Origin: JAFAGX01 sp035624085
GTDB lineage: Bacteria; Acidobacteriota; Terriglobia; Terriglobales; Acidobacteriaceae
Reading direction: 5' to 3'
DNA: 5,108 nt
Assembly (NCBI GenBank): GCA_035624085.1
Contig: DASPSE010000075.1
Span: forward strand, 1 to 5,108
Shown: one piece after another, positions 1-5,108 of the stretch
Layout of the letters: each line of letters opens with the position of its first letter
Position numbering within the stretch: the stretch's first letter is position 1
Made by a program: the position numbers and the translations under genes
The notes under the pieces: generated by a model
What the model saw: the letters and a program-made list of their open reading frames with translations, nothing else
Databases searched by the model: none
Told to the model about the DNA's origin: nothing

Positions 1-875
1 CCCTCTTCCATCACCAGAACTCGATCCTCAATCCCCGCAGCTTTGGCTTCACGTTCGAGCAGCTGCAGCGGCTCGTCGATCGGTTCATGGGATAGACGAA
101 AAGTGCCGTAGTGCATCGGCACCATCCAACGCGCGTTTAAGTCGAGGAAGGCGCGGGTGGCGTCGCCGGGGTCGGCGTGTACGTTGCGGAATGTGGGAGG
201 ATTGTAAGCGCCGATCGGCAACAGGGCGAGTTCGGGGGCCAGCCTTCGTCCGATCTCGCGAAAACCGGGGAAATAGGCCGTGTCGCCGGCGTGGTAGACA
301 GAGTGCTTGCCAGCGCGCAGCACATATCCGCCGTAGCCGCGATGTGAATCCTTGAGGATCCGGGCTCCCCAATGGCGCGACGGTACATGGGTGATGGTTA
401 GCGCGCGGTGACGATAACTGTTCCACCAGTCAAGTTCCACCACATCGCCGAATCCCAAGTCAGAAACCAGATCCAGCACATGATGGGGAACCACGATGAC
501 GGGCGCCTTGCCCCGACGCCGCGCATGCTGCGCAAGGGCGCGCAACGATGGCCGGTGCAGGTGATCAAAGTGGGCGTGGGTGACGAGAACCAGATCAATA
601 GGAGGAAGGTCGCGAATCTGCACGCCGGGTTTACGCAAGCGTTTAAGAACGAACAACCACCGCGCAAAATTGGGATCGATGACGACATTCTGTCCGCCAA
701 TCTGCACGAAAAAGCTGGCGTGTCCGATGAAGGTCAAACCCAGCTGTCCGTTGCTCACCAACTTTGGCTTGTGGGTTTCGCCGGTCAGCGGACTGACGGC
801 GGAGTGGCGTACCAGGCGGCCGAAGGCGCGGGCGCGTTTGCGAAGAGCAGGATTTTTAATACTCGCCTTTAACAT
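1..875 (-). CDS. Metallo-beta-lactamase-fold hydrolase, NAPE-PLD/RomA-like (C-terminus outside the window)
   Basis: The reverse strand from the ATG at 875-873 stays open for 291 codons and runs off the left edge. The translation carries a full set of metallo-beta-lactamase motifs: THAHFDH with H100, H102, D104 and H105; PSRHWGAR with H168; AGDTAYFPGF with D198; and PMHYGTF with H255. Together these can bind two metal ions. DWW (149-151), LLPIGAYNPP and HADPGDA (H233) are the pattern of the N-acyl phosphatidylethanolamine phospholipase D branch, which also includes bacterial RomA-type proteins. That family cleaves phosphodiester bonds in NAPE; the substrate of bacterial members is mostly unknown, so phospholipase activity here is inference. 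No signal peptide or membrane segment is seen, so it is probably cytoplasmic or peripheral. Family members run about 300-370 residues, so little seems to be missing. No good Shine-Dalgarno precedes the ATG, so the start is less certain than the family. It is transcribed divergently from the dehydrogenase gene. Confidence 0.9.
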   Translation of the reverse strand, partial: MLKASIKNPALRKRARAFGRLVRHSAVSPLTGETHKPKLVSNGQLGLTFIGHASFFVQIGGQNVVIDPNFARWLFVLKRLRKPGVQIRDLPPIDLVLVTHAHFDHLHRPSLRALAQHARRRGKAPVIVVPHHVLDLVSDLGFGDVVELDWWNSYRHRALTITHVPSRHWGARILKDSHRGYGGYVLRAGKHSVYHAGDTAYFPGFREIGRRLAPELALLPIGAYNPPTFRNVHADPGDATRAFLDLNARWMVPMHYGTFRLSHEPIDEPLQLLEREAKAAGIEDRVLVMEE

Positions 876-1010
876 CGGGGGATCGGTTGACTCACTCGGC
901 CCGACTGCCGAAGCTCCAAAAAACGAAGTTGCGGAAGTCCCATAACCTTCCCTTATAACCGGGAAGCGGAGTGAGTTTTTCTTATTTTAAGACAATCTTC
1001 GTCTGATTGC
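876..1010. other. Divergent intergenic region with a small inverted repeat
   Basis: This AT-richer stretch separates two divergent genes. It contains a perfect 6-bp inverted repeat, CTTCCC (947-952) and GGGAAG (961-966), around TTATAACC. Read on the minus strand, TATAAG (957-952) could be a -10 box for the hydrolase gene, but no convincing -35 stands at the right distance, so no minus promoter is called. A T-rich run follows at 976-988. It begins about nine bases past the stem, which is too far for a standard terminator. No RNA gene was recognised. Confidence 0.4.
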
Positions 1011-1039
1011 TTGACCGTCAGAGCCGGGTCAGTTCTAAT
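1011..1039 (+). promoter_or_regulatory. Sigma70-like promoter of the dehydrogenase gene
   Basis: TTGACC (1011-1016) and TCTAAT (1034-1039) each match the housekeeping consensus at five of six positions, with the optimal 17-bp spacer. Transcription would begin near 1046 and give a leader of about 30 nt that contains the ribosome binding site at 1066-1071. The TTG of the -35 box is also the furthest upstream possible start codon of the dehydrogenase frame. This promoter therefore argues against translation starting there. It also contains the inverted half-sites TGACC (1012-1016) and GGTCA (1027-1031), a possible operator. Confidence 0.6.
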
Positions 1040-1065
1040 TCTTGTTCTGGAGTTGAATCGTCCGT

Positions 1066-1071
1066 GGGGAG
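1066..1071 (+). promoter_or_regulatory. Ribosome binding site that fixes the dehydrogenase start
   Basis: GGGGAG lies five bases before the ATG at 1077. It decides between that ATG and the upstream TTG at 1011, which has no such site and overlaps the promoter. Confidence 0.7.
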
Positions 1072-1076
1072 TAAGT

Positions 1077-1961
1077 ATGCGAGTCGCTTTCTTAGGCTTG
1101 GGAATCATGGGACGTCCGATGGCGTCGAATCTGGTCAAAGCTGGGCACCAGGTGACCGTTTGGAATCGCACTGTCGGCAAAGATGTCGAGGGCGCAACCA
1201 CGGCAGCATCACCGGCGGAAGCGGCGCGCGATGCCGAAGTTGTCTGGATGTGTGTCTCCGACACTAAGGCGGTTGAGAATGTACTGTTCGGACCGCAAGG
1301 TGTGAACGAGTCGTTAGCCGAGGGCCAAATCATTGTGGATTCCAGCACCATTTCGCCTTCTGCAACCCGGCAGTTCGCCGAGCGGGTGCGCGCCAAAGGA
1401 GTTCAATACGTGGATGCGCCCATGACCGGATCAAAAGCTGGCGCAGAAAACGGCACGCTGATTTTTATCGTTGGCGGAGACGAATCTGCCATTGAGAAGC
1501 TGAAGCCGCTATTCGCCGCCACAGGCAAAAAGTTCTTCCGCATGGGCGAAACCGGCAAAGGCCAGGCCGCCAAGCTGGTCATGAACCTGCAAATCGCTCT
1601 CATTTACGAAGGATTCGCCGAAGCCCTTACGCTCGCCACCAAGCTGGGAGTTGACGCCGAGACGCTGATACCGTTGATCGAAGCCTCTATGGTTCACTCG
1701 GGGGTGGTGGAGTACAAAGCGCCGTTCGTCCTGAAACGTGACTTCTCTCCGAATTTCCCCTTGCGTCTCATGAAAAAAGACCTCCGGCTGGCTTTAGAGG
1801 CCGCGAAAGAAGCTCGGGTAAAGTTGCCCGGCCTCGAGACCGTCGAAGAAATCTACGACATGGCCACCGAAGACGGCCACGAAAACCTGGACTATGCCGC
1901 CACGCTCACTCTGCTGGAAAAGTGGGCCGGCGTGGAAGTGAAGGGCGCGTCGGCAGCGTGA
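1077..1961 (+). CDS. NAD(P)-dependent beta-hydroxyacid dehydrogenase (glyoxylate/succinic semialdehyde reductase type)
   Basis: This 294-residue protein matches the usual family length of 285-300. The Rossmann nucleotide-binding motif FLGLGIMGRPM starts at residue 5. The beta2 end VWNRT (28-32) has R31-T32 in place of an acidic residue, which in this family points to NADPH over NADH. The substrate-binding stretch DAPMTGS spans 113-119. The catalytic lysine is K166 in GQAAKLVMN, with the conserved asparagine N170 four residues later. The C-terminal half is helical and includes FPLRLMKKDLRLAL (227-240), close to the GLYR1 and gamma-hydroxybutyrate dehydrogenase branch. Such enzymes reduce small aldehydes (glyoxylate, succinic semialdehyde) or oxidise 3-hydroxyisobutyrate in the cytoplasm. 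The NADPH-type motif and the GSKAGAENGTL stretch favour the reductase role, but the substrate cannot be fixed from sequence. The start at 1077 rests on the GGGGAG site and on where family members begin; a 22-residue extension to TTG 1011 is rejected. The gene has its own promoter. Confidence 0.93.
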   Translation: MRVAFLGLGIMGRPMASNLVKAGHQVTVWNRTVGKDVEGATTAASPAEAARDAEVVWMCVSDTKAVENVLFGPQGVNESLAEGQIIVDSSTISPSATRQFAERVRAKGVQYVDAPMTGSKAGAENGTLIFIVGGDESAIEKLKPLFAATGKKFFRMGETGKGQAAKLVMNLQIALIYEGFAEALTLATKLGVDAETLIPLIEASMVHSGVVEYKAPFVLKRDFSPNFPLRLMKKDLRLALEAAKEARVKLPGLETVEEIYDMATEDGHENLDYAATLTLLEKWAGVEVKGASAA

Positions 1962-1971
1962 TCTCAAGTCC

Positions 1972-1985
1972 GGCGCTCCAGCGCC
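1972..1985 (+). terminator. Short GC hairpin after the dehydrogenase gene (weak terminator candidate)
   Basis: GGCGCT (1972-1977) and AGCGCC (1980-1985) pair perfectly and begin 10 bases after the stop codon. No T-run follows (next bases CCTGTACTC), so intrinsic termination would be inefficient. It may only be a 3'-end stabilising hairpin. Confidence 0.3.
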
Positions 1986-2017
1986 CCTGTACTCTCGTAA
2001 CCTAGCCGTAAAGGCCC

Positions 2018-2035
2018 TATTACACAAGTATTACA
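2018..2035 (+). promoter_or_regulatory. Helically phased direct repeat upstream of the desaturase
   Basis: TATTACA occurs at 2018-2024 and again at 2029-2035, 11 bp apart, which is about one turn of DNA. It sits in the AT-rich part of the 133-bp gap before the desaturase gene. This is a possible regulator site or part of the promoter. The nearest sigma70-like match, TTACAA (2031-2036) with TGTTAA (2054-2059), is too weak to call. Confidence 0.3.
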
Positions 2036-2094
2036 AACGACGTGGATTCATCCTGTTAAGGTATTCCAGCGTCCAAAACCGGACTCCAGCCAAA

Positions 2095-3015
2095 ATGGAA
2101 CTCGAAGCCCTCAATCGCAAAGCCGCCGCTAACAACGAAATCAACTGGGTAACCACAATCTTCATGGCCATCTTTCACGCCGGGGCCGTGGCCGCGCTCT
2201 TCTTCTTTACGTGGAAGGCGTTCTTCGTGGCCTGCTTCCTTTGGTGGGTTTCAGGAAGCCTGGGCATCGGGATGGGCTACCACCGCCTGCTCACGCACCG
2301 TGGCTACCGGACACCGAAGTGGGTGGAATATTTCCTGACACTGTGCGCAACCACTGCCCTCGAAGGCGGACCGATTTTCTGGGTAGCGACGCACCGCATT
2401 CATCATCAATTTTCTGACCATGAAGGCGATCCGCACTCGCCAATCGACGGCAAATGGTGGGCCCACATGGGCTGGATTCTTATGGGCAAGTCCATGCACC
2501 ATGACACCACCACGCTGGCAAAATATGTCCCGGATCTTGCCAAAGACAAGTTCCACGTCTGGATCACGAAGTATCACTACGTTTCGAGCATCGTGGTGGG
2601 GTTGGTGCTATTGGCGATTGGCGGTTTGCCATTCTTGATGTGGGGTACGTTCGCGCGCACCGTCGCTGGCCTGCACGCGACGTGGATGGTGAATTCGGTC
2701 ACCCACACGTGGGGATCGCGCCGCTTTGCTACTCGCGACCTTTCCACGAATAACTGGTTAGTCGGGTCATTGTTCACGTTTGGCGAGGGATGGCACAACA
2801 ATCACCATGCCCATCCGGTCTCGGCTCGGCACGGCCTCGCCTGGTATGAATTCGACATCAACTGGTACGGCATCTGGATTTTGAAAAAGCTTGGCCTGGC
2901 ACGGCATGTGTATCGGGTGCGATTGTCGAAGCTGCCGTCACGTCCCGCGCTCGAAAGCCCAATCACCACACTCGATCTGGCTGCTACGACCTCTTCTGTG
3001 GCCTCGGGCGACTAA
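2095..3015 (+). CDS. Membrane fatty acid desaturase, acyl-CoA/acyl-lipid delta-9 type
   Basis: This 306-residue integral membrane di-iron enzyme introduces a cis double bond into fatty acyl chains (probably delta-9) using O2 and an electron donor, and so tunes membrane fluidity. All histidine boxes of the SCD1/DesC family are present: HRLLTH (63-68), HRIHH (100-104) followed by SDHEGDPHSP, and HNNHH (234-238). NSVTH (200-204) adds the family's extra metal-binding Asn and His. Hydrophobic membrane segments lie at about 19-39, 42-60 and 164-184, with a further one near 187-200. There is no fused cytochrome b5, so an external ferredoxin or flavoprotein is expected; none is encoded nearby. The ATG at 2095 is the only ATG before the conserved region, but its Shine-Dalgarno (GGA at 2081) is weak. 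The gene lies 133 bp after the dehydrogenase stop and is probably a separate unit. Regiospecificity is inferred from the family pattern, not shown. Confidence 0.93.
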   Translation: MELEALNRKAAANNEINWVTTIFMAIFHAGAVAALFFFTWKAFFVACFLWWVSGSLGIGMGYHRLLTHRGYRTPKWVEYFLTLCATTALEGGPIFWVATHRIHHQFSDHEGDPHSPIDGKWWAHMGWILMGKSMHHDTTTLAKYVPDLAKDKFHVWITKYHYVSSIVVGLVLLAIGGLPFLMWGTFARTVAGLHATWMVNSVTHTWGSRRFATRDLSTNNWLVGSLFTFGEGWHNNHHAHPVSARHGLAWYEFDINWYGIWILKKLGLARHVYRVRLSKLPSRPALESPITTLDLAATTSSVASGD

Positions 3016-3305
3016 GTAGGCGCGTAAGAAACCACGATTTTCAAGACCCAGCCCCTTCTGATCCTTCTTCCGGCACGCGTGTCTGCGCTCGCGGCGCGGT
3101 TTTGAGCCTCATCGGAAAATTTATCACCAACTATAAGACCCCGGTGTCCGGTGGTATGCGGGACCCTCCGAGGGGTAGGTGCAAAACTTTTCACACTATG
3201 CAGGCAGCGACGCCTAGGTGTAGAGTGGGTGCCGTTTTTCTTGCCAGTCAGGCAGTCGGCCCAGATAGTAGAGCATTCCGTTTCACCGGCAGACCTAGTG
3301 AGGAC
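3016..3305. other. Non-coding stretch after the desaturase
   Basis: No convincing gene lies here. Open frames on both strands lack ribosome binding sites and give low-complexity, Arg-rich translations. Short structures are visible: an 8-bp palindrome CACGCGTG (3074-3081); a hairpin ACCCCGG (3138-3144) with CCGG-T-GGT (3148-3155); and CCCT/AGGG around CCG (3164-3174). No tRNA T-loop motif or known riboswitch core was recognised. Part of it is likely the 3' untranslated end of the desaturase transcript. Confidence 0.5.
3085..3103 (+). terminator. Very weak terminator candidate after the desaturase
   Basis: GCGC (3085-3088) and GCGC (3094-3097) can form a short stem followed by GGTTTT. The stem is only four pairs and the T-run is short, so this is a guess; no better terminator is visible in the gap. 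Confidence 0.2.
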
Positions 3306-3310
3306 TGCAG

Positions 3311-3339
3311 AATATAGTGACAACCCAGCGCCCTGTCAT
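3311..3339 (-). promoter_or_regulatory. Leftward promoter-like boxes at the left end of the repeat
   Basis: On the minus strand ATGACA (3339-3334) and TATATT (3316-3311) are separated by 17 bp, each one base off consensus. They mirror the rightward pair at the other end of the element. A transcript from here would start near 3303 and run antisense toward the 3' end of the desaturase gene. No credible coding region follows on that strand, so activity is uncertain. Confidence 0.35.
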
Positions 3340-3479
3340 TCCGAGCGAAGTTCGGTCATCCGCGCTGAGGATGACCAAACGCAGTCGAGGAACCTGCTGT
3401 TTCAGCGATGGAAAAGCAGGTTTCTCGACTCCGCAAGACGGTCCGCGTGCGGACCTTCTTGCTGCACTCGAAATGACAG
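3333..3479. repeat. Inner palindromic repeat (CTGTCATTCCGAG family) with three internal hairpins
   Basis: The termini CTGTCATTCCGAG (3333-3345) and CTCGAAATGACAG (3467-3479) match inverted at 12 of 13 positions. Inside are three stems. Stem 1 is GGTCATCC (3354-3361) with GGATGACC (3369-3376), perfect over 8 bp. Stem 2 is GTCGAGGAACCTGCT (3384-3398) with AGCAGGTTTCTCGAC (3415-3429), 15 bp and fully paired in RNA with one G-U. Stem 3 is GGTCCGC (3440-3446) with GCGGACC (3449-3455), perfect over 7 bp. From general knowledge, intergenic repeats starting GTCATTCCGAGCG and containing GAGGAA-CTGC recur in Acidobacteria and some other soil bacteria, and are often mis-annotated as small proteins beginning CHSERSE; this copy translates that way in one frame. 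Copy number in this genome cannot be seen from one window. Confidence 0.75.
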
Positions 3480-3502
3480 AAAACGTTCGGTGTCACTATA
3501 TT
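3473..3502 (+). promoter_or_regulatory. Candidate promoter of the propeller gene, built on the repeat's right end
   Basis: ATGACA (3473-3478) and TATATT (3497-3502) each match the sigma70 consensus at five of six positions, with an 18-bp spacer. Transcription would start near 3509, giving a leader of about 38 nt up to the ATG at 3547. The -35 box lies inside the terminal arm of the inner repeat and the -10 box lies in the outer inverted arm. Confidence 0.5.
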
Positions 3503-3533
3503 GTGCAAACACCAATAGTGAAGAAAACGTCCC

Positions 3534-3541
3534 TAAGGAGG
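3534..3541 (+). promoter_or_regulatory. Strong ribosome binding site that fixes the propeller gene start
   Basis: TAAGGAGG is a perfect anti-16S match five bases before the ATG at 3547. It shows that the long in-frame extension back to 3151, which reads through the repeat element, is not the real N-terminus. Confidence 0.9.
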
Positions 3542-3546
3542 CCAAC

Positions 3547-5085
3547 ATGCACCGTGCCACAACTCTTGCTTCCAGGAATTTCTCTCTTCTCTCCATCACC
3601 CTGCTGACATTCGCCGGCTTATGCCTCGGCCAGCCTGCGGTCAAGCTGGCGCCGACATCTGGCCCGCCCACCACCAGCATCACGGTCTCGGGCAGCGGTT
3701 TCAGCGCTGACGCTGCGATTGATATCTATATCGGCTCGACTGACGTGGCTCTGGCCTTGGCCAACAGCTCAGGCGCATTTAGCGGGATCGTGATTCAGAT
3801 ACCCGCATCAGAGCTGCCTGGCACTGCGTGGATCAGCGCCGTGCAGCGCTCCAACGACACGGGCGCGCAAGCTGCGTTTCTGGTGGAAACCAACTGGCCC
3901 GAGATAGGCTTCACGCCCAAGGGCAAGCGCAACAACCCCTACGAAAATGTGCTCACCCCGAACAACGTGGGCTCGATCGACCTGCACTGGAGCTTCGCCA
4001 CAGAAGGCTCTATTGCTTCCTCGCCCGCGGTGTCCGACGGCGTAGTGTATATCGGCTCCGAGGACGGCAATTTCTATGCGCTGAATGCCACCACCGGCGC
4101 CGAATTGTGGCATTTTCCCGACCCCATCGACCAGGCCTTTACATCATCGGCAGCCGTGGCCGACGGCGTCGTCTATGTCCCGTCGGAGGATGGCAATCTC
4201 TATGCCCTGATCAAGGGCGAGGTGTTGTGGATCTTCCTCTTGGGCCAAGCTGATAACTCCGCAGTTACCGTGGCCAACGGCGTGGTGTACGTCCACAGCC
4301 TTGGCACTCTGTATGCCTTGGATGCGTCGACCCACGGCGCGCTGTGGACCTTCAGTGTGGATGAGCAGTCGTCTGACGCACAGGCCACGCCCGCTGTGGC
4401 CAACGGCACGGTGTATGTTGGCTTCAACACCTGTTCCACCACATGCCAGTTCGGCGGAAGTGTTGTCGCCTTGAGTGCCTCGACCGGCACCGAGCTGTGG
4501 AGCTTCAGCACAGGCGCGGAAGTTTTATCGCCCGCAGTGGCTGACGGTGTCGTCTATTTTGCATCTCTGGATGGTAATTTCTACGCCTTGAATGCCTCGA
4601 CCGGCGCAAAGTTGTGGCAGCGTGCTGACCCCGAAGAGGACTTCACTTTTATCTCCGCGCCCGCGGTGGCTAATGGGCTGGTGTACGTCGGCTCGACCGA
4701 TGGCAATGTCTATGCCCTGGACGCCTTCACCGGCGAGGTGCTGTGGAGCTTTCCGACAATAGGCGGTGTGTATGCCGCCCCCGCCGTAGCCAATGGGGTG
4801 GTGTATGTCGGCTCAGAGTATTACAATGTCTATGCCCTGGACGCCGTCACCGGCGACTACCTGTGGAGCTTCACCACGGGATCCTTCGTGGAATCCTCGC
4901 CCGCGGTGGCCAATGGCGTGGTCTATGTCGGCTCAGGGGATAACAATGTCTATGCCTTCGACCAGACCGGCGGACAGCAAATTCGCCCGGCGGGGCGGCC
5001 TGCGCTGAGCACGCTGCATCCCGATTTCAGTCTCAAAGTTTCGCAGCCGGCTACGACGAAGCCCAGCAACGACTACAGGGATTAG
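3547..5085 (+). CDS. Exported protein with IPT/TIG-like domain and eight-bladed PQQ-like beta-propeller
   Basis: This 512-residue protein opens with a signal peptide (residues 1 to about 28: basic start, hydrophobic core SLLSITLLTFAGLCLG). C26 is preceded by Leu, so it does not make a proper lipobox; a soluble periplasmic or secreted protein is likelier than a lipoprotein. Residues 32-113 (LAPTSGPPTTSITVSGSGF onward) look like an IPT/TIG-type immunoglobulin-like domain. A linker TNWPEIGFTPKGKRNNPYEN (115-134) leads to the propeller (about 144-476). Its blades carry SPAVANGVVYVGS..GNVYALDA.TGE.LWSF, with strand tryptophans at W148, 188, 228, 267, 318, 357, 400 and 440. W148, ahead of blade 1, probably completes blade 8 and closes the ring. 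The fold matches PQQ dehydrogenases and BamB, but I see no vicinal cysteines or catalytic dehydrogenase signature, so a binding or scaffold role is more likely than an enzyme. Blade 4 carries an insertion with C296 and C300. A Pro-rich tail (477-512) lacks any anchor. True function unknown. Confidence 0.88.
   Translation: MHRATTLASRNFSLLSITLLTFAGLCLGQPAVKLAPTSGPPTTSITVSGSGFSADAAIDIYIGSTDVALALANSSGAFSGIVIQIPASELPGTAWISAVQRSNDTGAQAAFLVETNWPEIGFTPKGKRNNPYENVLTPNNVGSIDLHWSFATEGSIASSPAVSDGVVYIGSEDGNFYALNATTGAELWHFPDPIDQAFTSSAAVADGVVYVPSEDGNLYALIKGEVLWIFLLGQADNSAVTVANGVVYVHSLGTLYALDASTHGALWTFSVDEQSSDAQATPAVANGTVYVGFNTCSTTCQFGGSVVALSASTGTELWSFSTGAEVLSPAVADGVVYFASLDGNFYALNASTGAKLWQRADPEEDFTFISAPAVANGLVYVGSTDGNVYALDAFTGEVLWSFPTIGGVYAAPAVANGVVYVGSEYYNVYALDAVTGDYLWSFTTGSFVESSPAVANGVVYVGSGDNNVYAFDQTGGQQIRPAGRPALSTLHPDFSLKVSQPATTKPSNDYRD
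4681..4980 (+). repeat. In-phase 120-bp coding repeats (blades 6-8 of the propeller)
   Basis: Units beginning at 4681, 4801 and 4921 line up base for base at an exact 120-bp (40-residue) period; the third ends incomplete. The first 60 bases of units one and two agree at about 47 positions, including an unbroken shared run AATGTCTATGCCCTGGACGCC. Upstream blades repeat less regularly, with 39-51 residues between tryptophans. This suggests the C-terminal blades arose by recent tandem duplication or are being homogenised. Confidence 0.8.
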
Positions 5086-5108
5086 GCCAAAAACTTACTC
5101 GACTCGCC

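Larger units (their letters stand above)
3306..3507. repeat. Nested inverted-repeat element with cloverleaf potential
   Basis: The outer arms TGCAGAATATAGTGACA (3306-3322) and TGTCACTATATTGTGCA (3491-3507) are inverted copies with 16 of 17 positions matching, the central 12 perfect. Inside them sits a second inverted pair (3333-3345 and 3467-3479) that encloses three further hairpins. The layout resembles a small non-autonomous palindromic element, with no transposase inside. No convincing target-site duplication flanks it; TAGTGA at 3296 and 3516 is a weak coincidence. Whether the outer arms belong to the mobile unit or to the host promoter region is unclear. Confidence 0.65.

Noticed and set aside
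408..872. Plus-strand open frame of 154 codons opposite the hydrolase gene
   Set aside because: It is the antisense shadow of a gene with conserved catalytic motifs; its translation shows no family features and it has no ribosome binding site.
947..988. Intrinsic terminator formed by CTTCCC/GGGAAG with a downstream T-run
   Set aside because: The T-run starts about nine bases after the stem, and no plus-strand gene ends just before it.
3102..3317. Plus-strand small open frame of 71 codons
   Set aside because: No ribosome binding site or recognisable domain, and it ends inside the repeat element.
3012..3323. Minus-strand open frame of 103 codons between desaturase and repeat
   Set aside because: It begins with a TTG inside the outer inverted arm, has no ribosome binding site, and overlaps the desaturase stop; its composition looks like chance.
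3296..3521. Target-site duplication TAGTGA flanking the repeat element
   Set aside because: The two hexamers are not adjacent to the inverted arms at equal distance, so they are probably chance.
3151..3546. 132-residue N-terminal extension of the propeller protein
   Set aside because: It reads through the palindromic repeat (the CHSERSS-type translation), and the perfect TAAGGAGG plus signal peptide place the start at 3547.
3402..3683. Minus-strand open frame of 93 codons across the repeat and signal-peptide region
   Set aside because: It covers the repeat and the antisense of a well-supported gene start.
4681..4980. CRISPR-like or satellite array suggested by regular DNA repeats
   Set aside because: The period is a multiple of three and encodes propeller blades in frame; there are no unique spacers.

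Overview
The window looks like ordinary chromosomal DNA of a moderately GC-rich soil-type bacterium. It is most likely an acidobacterium (Acidobacteriota, Terriglobia-like). This is an inference from three things: gene content, a palindromic intergenic repeat beginning CTGTCATTCCGAGCG that I associate with such genomes, and a secreted protein joining an IPT/TIG-like domain to a PQQ-type beta-propeller. No ribosomal gene or other phylogenetic marker is present to confirm it.

Layout. Positions 1-875 (minus strand) hold most of a metallo-beta-lactamase-fold hydrolase of the NAPE-PLD/RomA type, whose C-terminus lies beyond the window. A 201-bp divergent intergenic region follows, with a good sigma70-like promoter facing right. 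Positions 1077-1961 (plus) encode a beta-hydroxyacid dehydrogenase of the glyoxylate/succinic semialdehyde reductase type. Positions 2095-3015 (plus) encode a membrane acyl-CoA/acyl-lipid delta-9-type desaturase with all three histidine boxes. A 531-bp stretch (3016-3546) has no credible gene. Its right half is a compact nested inverted-repeat element (3306-3507) that can fold into a cloverleaf and carries promoter-like boxes pointing outward at both ends. Positions 3547-5085 (plus) encode a 512-residue exported protein with a signal peptide, an IPT/TIG-like domain and an eight-bladed PQQ-like propeller. It is preceded by a perfect TAAGGAGG ribosome binding site.

How the genes relate. The intergenic gaps (201, 133 and 531 bp) and separate promoter candidates suggest four independent transcription units rather than one operon. 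Two of the products plausibly act on lipids (the NAPE-PLD-like hydrolase and the desaturase), but a shared pathway is only speculation. The most unusual structure is the repeat element: its right end appears to supply the -35 box of the propeller gene's promoter, and its left end mirrors this on the other strand.

Start choices. Two plus-strand frames can be extended well upstream of the true starts: the dehydrogenase frame to a TTG at 1011, and the propeller frame to a GTG at 3151. In both cases the ribosome binding site and protein homology favour the internal ATG (1077 and 3547).
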